64,000 nt of DNA from Ehrlichia ruminantium str. Welgevonden. GTDB taxonomy: Bacteria > Pseudomonadota > Alphaproteobacteria > Rickettsiales > Anaplasmataceae. The position numbers and the translations under genes were made by a program. Below the pieces are notes generated by a model. The model saw only the letters and a list, made by a program, of their open reading frames with translations. It had not been told where the DNA came from and made no database searches. The stretch covers positions 744,001-808,000 of the forward strand of contig NC_005295.2 of the NCBI RefSeq assembly GCF_000026005.1. Direction: 5' to 3'. Positions 29,130 through 40,765 of the stretch are shown piece after piece (the stretch's first letter is position 1; every line of letters starts with the position of its first letter).

Positions 29130-30209
29130 ATGAGCTTTGATAGTGGTTTAGAAGAGTTATCTGAAAAGTTTTATAAGCTAAAACATTTGTTAGAAGATCC
29201 AAGTCAATTAAGTGTAGAATCTTTTGTAAATGCCTCAAAGGAATATTCAGAGTTGTTACCTATAATTTCAGTAATAGATGAGTACAATGCTGTACAAAAA
29301 GATATAAAAGATTTACAAGAACTAATAAATAACCAAGAAACTGATACTGAATTAAAAAATCTTGCTAAAGAAGAATTTTACGAGCTGCAAAAACAATTAC
29401 CTAAAGTAAAACATAAATTAAAGTTATCTCTACTTCCAAAAGATAAAGACGATGCACGTAATGCTATTTTGGAAATTAGAGCTGGTACAGGAGGTGAAGA
29501 AGCAGCATTATTTGTGACTGATTTATACAGAATGTATATAAAATACGCTGAAAAAAAAAATTGGAAAATCGAACAAATCAACTCATCATCAACTGGTATA
29601 GGTGGACATAAGGAAGTTTCGTTATGTGTAAGTGGATCTAATGTATTTGCTAAGCTAAAATTTGAATCTGGAGTACATAGAGTACAGAGAGTACCAGAAA
29701 CTGAAGCATCTGGTAGACTTCATACCTCAGCTGCAACAGTAGCAGTGTTACCTGAAATTGAAGAAGTAGACTTAAAGATAGATGAAAAAGATCTAAGAAT
29801 TGATGTATATAGATCTAGTGGACCAGGAGGGCAATCTGTTAACACAACTGACAGTGCTGTACGTATTACACATATACCAAGTGGTATTGTTGTAATACAA
29901 CAAGATGAAAAATCTCAGCATAAAAATAAAAACAAAGCTCTTAAGGTTTTAAGAGCAAGGCTTTATGACCTTGAAAAACAAAAAAGAGATGCAGAAATAT
30001 CACAATTACGAAAAAGCCAAATAGGATCTGGGGATAGATCTGAACGAATAAGAACATATAATTTTCCACAATCAAGAATTACAGATCATAGAATAAATTT
30101 AACGTTATACAGATTAGAAGATATAATGAAAGAGGGAGATTTAGATGAACTAATTGAAGCATTAATAGCTGAAGATGAAGCAAATAAGTTAAAGAACTTA
30201 AATATCTAA
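29130..30209 (+). CDS. prfA: Peptide chain release factor 1
   Basis: Reads UAA and UAG stop codons and triggers peptide release. The catalytic G-G-Q lies in [12 protein letters not shown] near residue 232. A P-x-T-type codon-recognition segment (P-E-T-E-A-S-G-R near residue 188) fits RF1 (PxT in RF1, SPF in RF2). At 359 residues it is standard. It diverges from engB across a 160-bp gap. Confidence 0.97.
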   Translation: MSFDSGLEELSEKFYKLKHLLEDPSQLSVESFVNASKEYSELLPIISVIDEYNAVQKDIKDLQELINNQETDTELKNLAKEEFYELQKQLPKVKHKLKLSLLPKDKDDARNAILEIRAGTGGEEAALFVTDLYRMYIKYAEKKNWKIEQINSSSTGIGGHKEVSLCVSGSNVFAKLKFESGVHRVQRVPETEASGRLHTSAATVAVLPEIEEVDLKIDEKDLRIDVYRSSGPGGQSVNTTDSAVRITHIPSGIVVIQQDEKSQHKNKNKALKVLRARLYDLEKQKRDAEISQLRKSQIGSGDRSERIRTYNFPQSRITDHRINLTLYRLEDIMKEGDLDELIEALIAEDEANKLKNLNI

Positions 30210-31228
30210 CAAACACTTCTATTAAATAAAAAAATAAGCTCATGTTATCAAATAAGAATCACATTGTTTTATTTACATGTATAGTTAATAATATCAATTA
30301 ACTGTAAAGTATAAGTATTGGAATATCTATAATATTTCATTTAAATAAAATTAAAGAATAAGATAACTTACAAAAAAACTTTATATATAAACATTATACC
30401 ACTTTTAATAGATATACATTTATATGTACAATAACCTTTATAATATTAACTAAATATTATAGTTTTTAAATATTTAAAATACTTTCTCAAATAGAATATA
30501 GATAAGTTACAAATAAAAAAATATAACATATATAGGATAGAAAGTGCTATCAATGATAGTAAAATAACAACATTAATACAGCAAAATAGTAATTAATATA
30601 ATAACTCACTCATAACTATATATTCTATTTATTCGTATTTATATACTGAAAAAATTCAAATAGAAAAACTAAAGCATAGGACCATATAATTTTCGAATAC
30701 TAACTTAATACTTTCATAAAAAATTTTTTACACTTATCAATCACACTATTATAGATTAACAACGTAAGCCATATATAAAACGTTAATTAATCAATGAGTT
30801 ATAGAATATATCTGTAACCATAACTACATTAAACAACAACAAGATTATCTTTTAAAGAACAGTATAAACTTCTCTAATGATAAATTCTTCAGTATGTTAT
30901 TAAAAAGATTTATTCATATCACTATATGATACTAGATATATCTTTATATAAATAATCAGGTTATAAATGAAGTCATTAATTATAAAATATAATAGTTTGC
31001 TTTATAAGTAATATTTCTTATATTATATAGATAGGAATTAGTGAATATAAACATTTTTATATACCATAAACCATGATATACGTAAAGTTGTCATAACTAT
31101 ATCTACCAGCTAATATATGTTAATGAAAATTCTTATTATTTCAGATTTTTATTACATATTTTTATCACACACCATATAATATAAATTATATAACTAAATA
31201 TATCTCTTATCATTAATGGTCTTAATTT
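30210..31228. other. 1-kb gene-free region
   Basis: AT-rich with stops in every frame. I found no copy of another part of the window, no RNA fold and no clear hairpin. The last 100 bases should hold the symporter promoter. Confidence 0.45.
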
Positions 31229-32437
31229 ATGACTTATAAGTATATTCTTAAAATTCTACTTCCTATAATTCTTTCAGTAATCGCATTTTATATTAATCAA
31301 CAATGGATACTTGAATTAGCAAAGACTTGTGAAAATATTTTTATTAATTTACTTAAATTAATTAGTTTACCAGTAGTATTTTTTTCTATTACATCAACAA
31401 TTTCAAAACTAACAAATTTTATGGAAATAAGAATTTTAATTAAAAAGACTACATTTTATACTATAATTACAACGATTATTGCCGCTACTATTGCACTTAT
31501 AACATATATATTAATAAATCCATCAAGTAAAAATATAATATTAAATACATCTATTATTAAAGAACATATTGATACTCAAAGCTATTTATCATATTTAATT
31601 TCTATATTACCTCACAACTTCATCAAGGTTTTTTTAGACAATAACATAATAGGATGTGTGATATTAGCTTTTTTAATAGGTGGAGCATTACTATCCTTAC
31701 CAGATCAAAGCAAACGTGAATTACTTAATAAGATACTTGATGCTCTTTTTGACACATTTCTAGAAATAACAAAGTTCATATTAAAATTGATGCCTATAGC
31801 ACTGTGGTCATTCATTACAGTATTACTATATAACCTTAACGATGGATACAATTTATCCAGCATATTAAAATATCTGTCATGCATAATAATAGCAAATTTT
31901 ATACAAGCATTTATAATATTACCGTTGCTATTAAAATTAAAAGGAATCTCTACTATCAAGACATTTCGTGGAATTATGCCAGCATTAATTGTAGCGTTTT
32001 TTTCCAAGTCTTCTACAGCAACATTACCAACAACCTTACGTTATACCCAAAATAATCTAAACATATCAAAAAAAGTATCATCTTTTATATTACCAGTGTG
32101 CACAACAATTAACATGAATGCATGTGCTGCTTTTATACTTATCACAGTACTTTTTGTATCAGAAATCAATGGATACACATTTTCTATCAGCGAAATGCTA
32201 TTATGGGTATTTCTAGCAACAGGAGGAGCAATTGGTAATGCCGGTATCCCAATGGGATGTTATTTTATGGCTATGAGTTATTTAATATCCATGAAAATAC
32301 CACTAAATACCATGGGAATAATATTACCTATATACACAATAATAGACATGTTTGAAACAGCAATTAATGTTTGGTCAGATGTATGCATTACTCAAGTAGT
32401 AAATAAGGAGTACTGTATAACAATAAAAAACCAATAA
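31229..32437 (+). CDS. Dicarboxylate/amino-acid:cation symporter (DAACS family)
   Basis: An inner-membrane secondary transporter that brings in glutamate, aspartate or C4-dicarboxylates with Na+ or H+. It has 402 residues and about eight hydrophobic segments. Family motifs are visible: the first hairpin S-K-S-S-T-A-T-L-P near residue 257, the N-M-N-A-C-A-A transmembrane segment near residue 295 (family N-M-D-G-T-A), and G-G-A-I-G-N-A-G-I-P near residue 335. The Asp in NMDGT is Asn-Ala here, so ion coupling may differ. Substrate cannot be read from the sequence; for an intracellular bacterium that uses host glutamate or proline, uptake of such acids is plausible. Confidence 0.9.
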   Translation: MTYKYILKILLPIILSVIAFYINQQWILELAKTCENIFINLLKLISLPVVFFSITSTISKLTNFMEIRILIKKTTFYTIITTIIAATIALITYILINPSSKNIILNTSIIKEHIDTQSYLSYLISILPHNFIKVFLDNNIIGCVILAFLIGGALLSLPDQSKRELLNKILDALFDTFLEITKFILKLMPIALWSFITVLLYNLNDGYNLSSILKYLSCIIIANFIQAFIILPLLLKLKGISTIKTFRGIMPALIVAFFSKSSTATLPTTLRYTQNNLNISKKVSSFILPVCTTINMNACAAFILITVLFVSEINGYTFSISEMLLWVFLATGGAIGNAGIPMGCYFMAMSYLISMKIPLNTMGIILPIYTIIDMFETAINVWSDVCITQVVNKEYCITIKNQ

Positions 32438-33282
32438 TGATCAATTTTTCACAACATATATAATGTTTATATCCACCTTATCATATTAAGTAGCTAATTA
32501 ACAAGATGGTAAATCTGCTATAGAAGCTGTAAAATATTTCTATTTCATTCTCTATCATTCCTTAGATTACTTATTTTGAGAATTTCACTATATAAAAACA
32601 CAAGCTATATAAGCTTTTTCAAATAAATTACTAATTTTAATAATTGTATAACCTTATAATTAAATTATCAAATCTATATTAATAATCATAACTATATCTA
32701 GGATTAAATAATCTGTAAAACTAGCAATATAACACATTAAATACATCAAAAAATAATCTTATAAATTTTACTTTTTCTTAAAAACCTTTCTCAATTAAAG
32801 ATTCTTTTAATTTATGCATATTACTACATAAATACTTAGTTAAAAAAATAAGTAACTAAAATATATTTACCTTATTTCTATAATTAAAATTACAAATGCT
32901 CACATAAATCTGCTATTATTAAATTAAGTATTTTAATATAGTAATACATTATATAAGCAACACAACTACAGGATAAAAACATCAGTAGATATCATGATAT
33001 ATTTTGTCATTACGTTACTATTTTTAACTTATATATATACCTATTTTTACTGTTGTATATATCCCATAACATTATAACAATATTACTTGGTATATATCAA
33101 AGTGTGTGTTTAACCTCATACCATAATTATAAGTCTTATTAATAAACTCAAGTAATTTCTTATATATTTATTATAAGTTACTAATAAAGGATATTTATAT
33201 CCATCACCTATAAAAACTAATTTTCTATTTAAATAAACCTAATTATCACTATAATTTTTCTACACTAATTGTATTATTAATT
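32438..33282. other. 0.85-kb gene-free region between convergent genes
   Basis: No gene is supported. A minus-strand 24-codon stretch near 32790-32860 (H-K-L-K-E-S-L-I-E-K-G-F then stop) looks like a lost protein end, but its source cannot be named. Confidence 0.45.
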
Positions 33283-34593
33283 TTATTCATCAAAATCCTC
33301 CAGTACATTCTTCTTTGAAGTTTTAATACCTAATAATTTTAAGTTTTCAGTACGTGACAAAATATTACCATGTCCCTCTGATAATTTTTTCATTGCATCA
33401 TTATACACATTGTGTAAAATGCCCATCTGCTTTCCAAGCTTTTGCATATCAGATATAAATCCAATAATTTTATCATATAAAGCCCCACCCTGACGCGCTA
33501 TTTCCATAGTGTTACGGTTTTGATATTCCAATTTCCATAAAGATTCAATAGTTTTTAAAGTAGCAAGTAATGTAGACGGACATACTATAACTATTTTCTT
33601 ATTCCATGCATAATTATGTAACATGAGATCTTCCTGCATTGCTAGGGAATATGCGCCTTCTATTGGAATGAACATTAAGACAAAATCTGGCGTTTTTAAC
33701 TTTTCAATATCCTGATATTTCTTACATGATAATACATTAACATGTGACCTAATAGATGCTATAAACTGCTTTAATAAATTATTCTTTGATTCTTCTGATT
33801 TCGTAACAAAATACTTTTCGTAATGAATTAAAGAAACTTTTGAGTCAATTATTAAGTGCTTATTCTCTGGCAAATTTATAATAGCATCTGGTTGTTGTTT
33901 ATTACCTTCGTTATCCTTAAGATTCAGGCCTGTAGCATGCAAAACATAGTCTTGATTCTTCCGTAATCCAGAATTTTCTAATATTTTCTCCAATATCATT
34001 TCTCCCCAATTTCCCTGAATCTTGATATCTCCCTTTAAAACATTAGCTAAATTCTCAGCTTGTAAAGTAATCTTTTCATTTGCAAGTACAATCCTTTGAA
34101 TTTCTTTCTTTAACAGAAATTGTTCTTGATTATGTATATTAAATGAATCTTCAACCTTTTTTTTAAATAAATTTATATGTTCTTGTAATGGATTTAATAT
34201 ATTACTTAAATTCTCTTGAGATATTTTATTGAATTTATCTGTTTTTTCTTCAAAAATACGATTTGCAAGATTTTCAAAACATAATTTGTATTTTTCGTCA
34301 ATCGTTGAAAACTCACTTTTATATAGATTGACAGTATTTTCTAAATTCTTTTTCTCATACTCTATTTCTGTTATTTTACTCTTCACATTACATAATTCAA
34401 CGTTAAGAATATCATTCCTATCTTTTAATTGGCTATTTTCAATTTCTAAGTTTTTTATCCTCTCTTCCAACATGTTCTTATTAATATTCAAAATACGATA
34501 ATCAAATTTTGATATTCTAGTCTTTAATGCAATAAAATAACTTACCAAGGCTACTATTAAGCACTCAAAAACACATACAATAATCAATATCAT
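33283..34593 (-). CDS. rmuC: RmuC-family DNA recombination protein
   Basis: RmuC-like proteins limit inversions at short repeats and carry a PD-(D/E)XK nuclease-like fold. One membrane helix spans residues 3-23, followed by a long coiled coil (residues 35-150). The conserved RmuC domain has G-N-W-G-E-M-I-L-E-K near residue 195, Q-P-D-A-I-I-N-L-P near 235, I-I-D-S-K-V-S-L near 250, and V-L-M-F-I-P-I-E-G-A near 308. Its 436 residues are within the family range. The link to this genome's many inverted fragments is interesting, but nothing in the sequence shows loss of function. Confidence 0.93.
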   Translation of the reverse strand: MILIIVCVFECLIVALVSYFIALKTRISKFDYRILNINKNMLEERIKNLEIENSQLKDRNDILNVELCNVKSKITEIEYEKKNLENTVNLYKSEFSTIDEKYKLCFENLANRIFEEKTDKFNKISQENLSNILNPLQEHINLFKKKVEDSFNIHNQEQFLLKKEIQRIVLANEKITLQAENLANVLKGDIKIQGNWGEMILEKILENSGLRKNQDYVLHATGLNLKDNEGNKQQPDAIINLPENKHLIIDSKVSLIHYEKYFVTKSEESKNNLLKQFIASIRSHVNVLSCKKYQDIEKLKTPDFVLMFIPIEGAYSLAMQEDLMLHNYAWNKKIVIVCPSTLLATLKTIESLWKLEYQNRNTMEIARQGGALYDKIIGFISDMQKLGKQMGILHNVYNDAMKKLSEGHGNILSRTENLKLLGIKTSKKNVLEDFDE

Positions 34594-34804
34594 AGTACTT
34601 TTACACCTTCACAATATAACAAAAAATAGATCATACTCTACCTAATATAGTGAAAATTCCGACTCATACCTATTACAAATTGATATATTTTATTTCTATT
34701 CTTGAGGTTACAATTAATTATTATAAAAATATTAGTTATTTACTTTAAAATATATTATTTTAATATAAGATATTAAAATATTAATGTAATAAAGGAAGCA
34801 ACAT

Positions 34805-35404
34805 ATGCAACATAGACCTAATAATCTTGGTATTTATTCACCAGTACCATTTACAACAAATATCTTTGAAGAATTTGGTATTACGAAAAATACTACCTAT
34901 AAATACATGTGGTGTTATAAATTTTTATGTATTGGCATGATTACATCAGATAATAAGTTATCTATGGTAAAAACGTTTAATCAGTCAATACAATACAACA
35001 ATCAAGATGGAAATTATATATTTTTTATAAAAGGTCTAAATTATAATAGTGAAAAAATATGGACATGTATTCTTATAAAAGATCATCAACTAGAAAATTT
35101 CTTAGGGGATCTCTCACTCATTAAATGCGACTCAATGAAAGTAAAAACCTTTTCAGGAAGAAATTTAAATACAGATTATTTTTACGATAATAGTACAGTT
35201 ATCTGTTCTGGAACAGGAAAAATTAGTTTTTCCAATTTAAGAAAAAGATTAAAACGTGAATGCCAGAATAGTAGTGATATATCACTCAATAATATCAAAT
35301 TTCCATCTAATAGTACATCATGGAGTAGAATAATTAGTGGTATTACAGAAATAATTGCAATACAGGAAATGACTTATGGTAGAGCAGGAAATGAATCATG
35401 GTAG
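34805..35404 (+). CDS. Orphan protein, unknown function (199 aa)
   Basis: I do not recognise it. It is soluble, with no signal peptide or membrane helix, and ends in a basic region (L-R-K-R-L-K-R-E). A good Shine-Dalgarno (AAAGGAAG) lies 6 bases before ATG. The segments I-F-F-I-K-G-L-N-Y and V-I-C-S-G-T-G-K-I-S-F resemble I-I-I-L-R-G-L-S-N and Y-I-C-G-G-K-V-G-T-L-E-F of the orphan at 2802-3962 in order and spacing, so a distant relationship is likely but unproven. Confidence 0.65.
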   Translation: MQHRPNNLGIYSPVPFTTNIFEEFGITKNTTYKYMWCYKFLCIGMITSDNKLSMVKTFNQSIQYNNQDGNYIFFIKGLNYNSEKIWTCILIKDHQLENFLGDLSLIKCDSMKVKTFSGRNLNTDYFYDNSTVICSGTGKISFSNLRKRLKRECQNSSDISLNNIKFPSNSTSWSRIISGITEIIAIQEMTYGRAGNESW

Positions 35405-35621
35405 AATAGGATAAGCTCTTACATGTTTTACCAGCTTACTCAATATAGTTCTGAGTTTTAACTTTATAAAACCCTATTACAAAAAATGAATAAACTGTTT
35501 TATACATAATTTTAAATAATTATAGATTACAGAGAATTATTAGTCCTTTTTTATAAAAATATAAGTCTATTAAAATAAAATTATGTTATTATCTTTCAGT
35601 TGAATATATTTAGTTATATAT

Positions 35622-36905
35622 ATGCATGATATAGATTTTATAAAAAATAATCCAGAACTATTTGATGAAGCAATGCAAAATAGAAATTTTGGAAAAATCG
35701 CCCACAAAATTATAGAATTATCTGCCAATAAAAAACACACACTAACACAATTGTACTCTTTACAAAAAGAACGAAACAATATAACACAAGAAATTGAAAA
35801 ATTAAAAAAAGACAATATCCAATGTGATACACAAATAGAACTTTCAAAAGAAATAACAAAAAAAATAAATCATATTAACAATATGATAAAGACAGATTCT
35901 GAATTAATTGATTTACTTAATATATTGCCAAATATACCTGATAAAAAGGTACCTATTGGTAAAGACGAAAATGACAATATTGAAATCAGAAGATATGGAA
36001 AAAAAGTAGATTTCAAATTTCCACCAAAAACTCACTATGAATTAGGTGAAAACTTAAACTTAATGGATTTTAAACAAGCTGCAAAACTTTCTGGATCAAG
36101 GTTCGTAATACTAAAAAGTCAGCTAGCACAATTAGATCGTGCTTTAGCAAATTTTATGTTAGATGTTCACACCCAAGAATTTGGATATTCAGAAATCTCT
36201 CATCCTGTATTAGTACATGAATCTGCTATGTACGGAGTTGGACAATTACCTAAATTCGCTGATGATTCTTTTAAAACAACAGATAACTTTAGGCTTATTC
36301 CTACAAGTGAAGTAGCACTAACTAATTTAGTATCAAATACAAACACTAATGCAAATGAACTACCAATAAGGTTAACTGCATGTTCTCAATGTTTCAGATC
36401 AGAAGCAGGAAGTGCTGGTAAGGATGTACGTGGTATGATGAGACAACATCAATTCAACAAAGTAGAATTAGTAAGTATTGTTACTGAAGAACAATCAGAA
36501 TTGGAATTAGAAAGAATGACACAAGTTGCTGAAGAAATTTTAAAAAAATTGGAACTACCATATAGAGTAATGATGCTATGTACAGGAGATTTAGGTTTTT
36601 CAGCAAGTATAACATATGATATTGAAGTATGGATACCAAGTCAAAATCAATATAGAGAGATTTCAAGTTGCTCAAATTGTAAAGCTTTTCAAGCACGGAG
36701 AATGAATGCTAAATATCATACAATAAGCAATGGTAATAAAGTAAATAAATTTGTACATACTTTAAATGGCTCTGCGTTAGCAATAGGAAGAACTATAATT
36801 GCAATTTTAGAAAATTATCAAAATCAAGATGGCTCTATAACTATACCACATGTACTGAGAAAATATATGAATAACCAGGATATAATAAAAAACAATAATT
36901 ATTAG
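35622..36905 (+). CDS. serS: Seryl-tRNA synthetase
   Basis: A class II synthetase that charges tRNA-Ser. An N-terminal coiled-coil arm (about residues 30-100) binds the long variable arm of tRNA-Ser. Motif 2 is around [11 protein letters not shown] near residue 265, with the [13 protein letters not shown] that follows it. Motif 3 is [11 protein letters not shown] near residue 385. The serine-binding T-S-E-V-A-L-T is near residue 228. The 427-residue length is normal. It stands alone on the plus strand. Confidence 0.97.
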   Translation: MHDIDFIKNNPELFDEAMQNRNFGKIAHKIIELSANKKHTLTQLYSLQKERNNITQEIEKLKKDNIQCDTQIELSKEITKKINHINNMIKTDSELIDLLNILPNIPDKKVPIGKDENDNIEIRRYGKKVDFKFPPKTHYELGENLNLMDFKQAAKLSGSRFVILKSQLAQLDRALANFMLDVHTQEFGYSEISHPVLVHESAMYGVGQLPKFADDSFKTTDNFRLIPTSEVALTNLVSNTNTNANELPIRLTACSQCFRSEAGSAGKDVRGMMRQHQFNKVELVSIVTEEQSELELERMTQVAEEILKKLELPYRVMMLCTGDLGFSASITYDIEVWIPSQNQYREISSCSNCKAFQARRMNAKYHTISNGNKVNKFVHTLNGSALAIGRTIIAILENYQNQDGSITIPHVLRKYMNNQDIIKNNNY

Positions 36906-39038
36906 TTTTGTTAAGAGAGAATGCATATTTTATATATAAATTATATGAATAACTTATAAGTTTTATAACAGTAGAGTATGTTTTTTTTATATATTAAATA
37001 AAATCTCAATGTTTTTACATACCAAATTGAGTGTTATCCAGTTAATTTCTATAATGAAATTGGTATAAAAATATAAACACAATTATATAAATAAATAAAA
37101 TATATAGCTATGAATGTATTACTACTGATGTGTATTGTAACATAAAGTTTTTTATTTGTAGCTGATCTTATTCTATCTGAGAAAATATTTTAAATATTTA
37201 AGGACTATAATATTTAATTAATATTACAAAGCTAATATGTAGATATATATAAATATAATTATACGATTAAGTGAGTTATTGTTATTATATATAATGTGTT
37301 ATAAGCTTTTTTTTTGTAACTCATCTTATTTTTTTGATTTCACTTGTATTATATATAATAAAGCTATAGTTTTTACAAAGATAACAATTTACTTATAAAT
37401 ATCTCTCATTTACAAAGTAAATTTTAAATATATAAAACATATAAATAACCTACACACATAACAACAATAGTTAGCCTTTTTAATTGTTATACACTAACAC
37501 ATACCTTATTTATATACTAAAATATAAATACTCTGATAATTGCTATTTTACAGTATAGAGAATATTGTATTAATAAAATAGTCATTATCATATTCATAAA
37601 ATGAAAACAATATGAAAAGCTAATATTATCTACTTTATAGTATAAAAAATCACTGAACTCAGAAATTCTAGTTTGTAATAACACATAATTATATATATGT
37701 AACTCTACTTTATCTATTCATGATACAGTTTTACATTATAAAAGCTTTTAGATAAGATAATATAATCAAAAAATTATTATTAACTACAATAGGCTATTCA
37801 TATAAAATAAAAATTAACAACATACAAAAGTCACTTAGTAAGTATTTAATCAATTATCGTTTTCAAGTCATAGAGAAATAAAAACTGCATCACTAGCAAT
37901 ATTTGTTAATTTTTAATAGAGCCAACACAATAATACTTATAATTGTATATATAACCCCTTGCTTATATATACATACATAAAAAATAATACAATATCTATT
38001 GTAAAATGATCATATCACTACAATTTTTATTATTATTTTAAAAATAAAAAAGACTAATTAATAGTAATATCGCATACCAAATTACTACATCAAAATACCT
38101 AACCACATATTTTACTTAAAGTATAAAGAAATATTTTGACACATTTTGATACTATTTATACAACTTAATTGTTCTTTGTAATTCTAAATAATATTCTACC
38201 ATTGTATTATACAAAAAATTTTTTCTATACTGCATTATACATTTAATGCATAGTAATACTAATATAATAAGATAATTTACTTTTAATGATGTGATAAAAT
38301 TATTTATAAGTTAAGAGACAACAAAAGGATAATTAGAAATAGTGTAAATTTTAAAGACTATTTTAAAAAATATAGAAAAATAATTCAAATATACATATTA
38401 TGGCATTAGCATATACAATACAAAATATAAACACTAATAGATAACAAATAAGACTTTTAAAGTGTTTATATTAGAGAGTATTATTAGGTTAGGATAATAA
38501 TACTTGCCTTTATTAAAAAGGCAGTTATTTAAGAAGTATACTAACTAATATTTATTAAATTATTAGTTCAATATATTGCATATGAAGTACTTTAATACGA
38601 ATGATATGTTACAAAATGTCATTTTATTTTCAATAATATAATCCATGAATTATACATAACTTTTCTTGTATTCATTTTTAATATTACTTTATTATGCATA
38701 ATACATGTATCTTTTTATAATAGAAATCATTTAATACCTAATTTATATAAAATAACAACTTTACTGTTTTGTATTTTATAAATAATTACCACATCAGAAC
38801 ATTATATATAGAGCTACATACAAAACCTTAATCAGGTTATGTAACAAAAATATCACATTTATAATATTCGAGTAAATGTCGTTCAATAAAAAAAAGTTCT
38901 ACTAGTGTTTACAATAATGTTAATTTATGAGCTACTACTGTTTTAAACAATGTGCATAAAATGAAGTTGATATCGGTTAATTCAATAGGAAATAACTAAG
39001 CTATGATTACTTATCAATACTAAGTCAATAATTCAAAT
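36906..39038. other. 2.1-kb gene-free region, the longest in the window
   Basis: No credible frame or RNA. Bases 38384-38850 are arm 2 of the inverted repeat with 19750-20227. Around 37140-37330 a segment (TTTTTTATTTGTAGCTGATC against TTTTTTTTGTAACTCATC) occurs twice about 170 bp apart, a possible decayed tandem repeat. The rest is unassigned. Confidence 0.55.
38384..38850 (-). repeat. Diverged inverted repeat, arm 2 (partner 19750-20227)
   Basis: Reverse complement of 19750-20227 at about 80% by eye. Bases 38520-38640 on the plus strand also resemble the leader and first codons of the membrane-protein gene at 18946 (TGCATATGAAGTA against TGTATATGAAGTA, then TCATTTTAT). This suggests it is a remnant of that gene's front end rather than an independent element. 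Confidence 0.85.
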
Positions 39039-39905
39039 TCATTTCCATTTTACCACAGGAGGCATAGACATCATAATTGCATCAGGATTTCCATTAGTTA
39101 ATAAACCAAATCTTGTACCTCTGTCATAAATCAGATTAAACTCTACATACCTACCACGCTTAAGTAATTGATACTCACGCTCATCTTGACTCCAACTTTT
39201 ATACATATTTCTCATGACAATAACTGGATAAATATCTAATAAAAATTTACCAACTTCCTTAGTATAATAAAAATCAGATTCCCAATCTCCAGAGTTGATA
39301 TTATCATAAAATATTCCACCAATACCACGTGGTTCTTTTCTATGATGCAGGAAAAAATATTCATCGCATTGTTGCTTGAATTTTGGATAATATTTCTGAT
39401 TATGCCTATCACACATTGTACGCAAATTAGCATGAAAAAATTCTTCATCTTCTTTATTTTCATATGTAGGAGTTAAATCTATCCCACCACCAAACCAATT
39501 CTTGTCACATATAGAAATAAATCTAGTATTCATATGAACAGCTGGAACAAATGGAGAACACATATGTGCAACAACAGAAATTCCACTTGCCCAAAATTCT
39601 GTACCTTCCACATAAGAAGCATTAAATTTATGAGAATTCATAACACTTAATAATTCAGAATTTTGTGTAATATTACCATATACTTCTGATACATTTATAC
39701 CAGCCTTTTCAAAAACATTACCTTGTAATATTATAGAATGTCCTCCTCCACCTTCAGATCTTGTCCAATCTTTATATTGAACTTCTGGTACTGAAGAAGA
39801 AAATTTTTCTTCCACTGATAAAAATGCAGAAAGAAGTTTATTTTGTAATTCCTTAAACCAATTAACAGCCATTTTTTGTTTATCTTTCATAGACAATTCA
39901 TTCAT
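39039..39905 (-). CDS. hemF: Oxygen-dependent coproporphyrinogen III oxidase
   Basis: Converts coproporphyrinogen III to protoporphyrinogen IX using O2, a late haem step. Signature segments are W-F-G-G-G-I-D-L-T-P near residue 136, H-R-K-E-P-R-G-I-G-G-I-F-Y-D near 193, and R-G-R-Y-V-E-F-N-L-I-Y-D-R-G-T near 250. At 288 residues it is standard for bacterial HemF. A monocistronic minus-strand gene, it indicates an aerobic lifestyle. Confidence 0.96.
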   Translation of the reverse strand: MNELSMKDKQKMAVNWFKELQNKLLSAFLSVEEKFSSSVPEVQYKDWTRSEGGGGHSIILQGNVFEKAGINVSEVYGNITQNSELLSVMNSHKFNASYVEGTEFWASGISVVAHMCSPFVPAVHMNTRFISICDKNWFGGGIDLTPTYENKEDEEFFHANLRTMCDRHNQKYYPKFKQQCDEYFFLHHRKEPRGIGGIFYDNINSGDWESDFYYTKEVGKFLLDIYPVIVMRNMYKSWSQDEREYQLLKRGRYVEFNLIYDRGTRFGLLTNGNPDAIMMSMPPVVKWK

Positions 39906-40171
39906 AATAACACCAGACTTATAAACCGTTATATAAACTCATTTCTTATATAATTTGAAATTATTTTATAAACAATAGATATAATAGAACAACAAATAAA
40001 AAAAATAGCTAATACTATAAAAGTACTATTCTACCTTATTAAACATCAGAATTAAATATACAATAGAAAATACTATAAAGAATAAGTTACCTACTTATTG
40101 TACAATATAACCTACCTTATATTTTTTTTAAAGATAACTAAATAATAAAAAACAAACAACAACCAATCCAC

Positions 40172-40459
40172 TTATTCATCAATTTCAACTAAGATTCCAA
40201 GTGCCCTTTTATAAGTCATCAAAAGCATTTCGTGTTCTTCTCTATCATCATTATTCATTTTCCGTAATTTTATTATTTGTCTAATTGCTTTAGTATTGAA
40301 ACCATTACTATTTGCTTCATTATATATACCTCTAATACACTGACTTATTTCTTCTCTTTCAGATTCCAATTTTTCAATTCTCTCTATATAGCGCTTTAAA
40401 TCTTCAACAACCGTATTATCTTTATCCCCTGATACTAGACGACCATTAATATACACCAT
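40172..40459 (-). CDS. GapR/DUF2312-family DNA-binding protein
   Basis: 95 residues. Residues 18-93 match the DUF2312 (GapR) pattern: L-K-R-Y-I-E-R-I-E-K-L-E, then I-Y-N-E-A-N-S-N-G-F-N-T-K-A-I-R-Q-I-I-K-L-R-K-M. In Caulobacter GapR is a nucleoid protein that clamps overtwisted, AT-rich DNA ahead of polymerases. The N-terminal 15 residues are an extra stretch. It is probably a small all-helical dimer/tetramer. In a genome this AT-rich such a protein may bind very widely (inference). Confidence 0.9.
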   Translation of the reverse strand: MVYINGRLVSGDKDNTVVEDLKRYIERIEKLESEREEISQCIRGIYNEANSNGFNTKAIRQIIKLRKMNNDDREEHEMLLMTYKRALGILVEIDE

Positions 40460-40765
40460 GTAATTTTCTCATATAATTTTGATACTGGTTAGTATACCAA
40501 TAATTTATTTGAACGCAACTCATCAAACAAGAAGTCTTAAAATAGAAACTTATATAAACAACATAAAACAGACAGTTCTACAATAAAATATAGTACTACT
40601 TACAAAAGTAATGTAATGTTAAAATAAACAGCATTTCCCCTTATCTTCAAAAGCTCACTAAAAATAAAAGATATGTTCATAAATAGTAATAAAAGTATAA
40701 TATCGCAAAACCTACCCTATATAAAGGTTATTTAAAACTCATGATATACATATATTTACTTTATA
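40460..40765. other. Spacer after the transaldolase gene
   Basis: About 300 bases upstream of the gapR-like gene. A short hairpin AACCT/AGGTT near 40709-40729 followed by T-rich sequence on the minus strand could end the atpD-atpC-transaldolase transcript; it is weak. Nothing else was seen. Confidence 0.4.

Noticed and set aside
31705-32007. 100-codon minus-strand frame
   Set aside because: Shadow of the symporter gene; no ribosome site and no recognisable protein.
32790-32860. Minus-strand 24-codon stretch ending L-K-E-S-L-I-E-K-G-F
   Set aside because: It could be the end of a lost protein, but it is too short to identify and has a stop just upstream.
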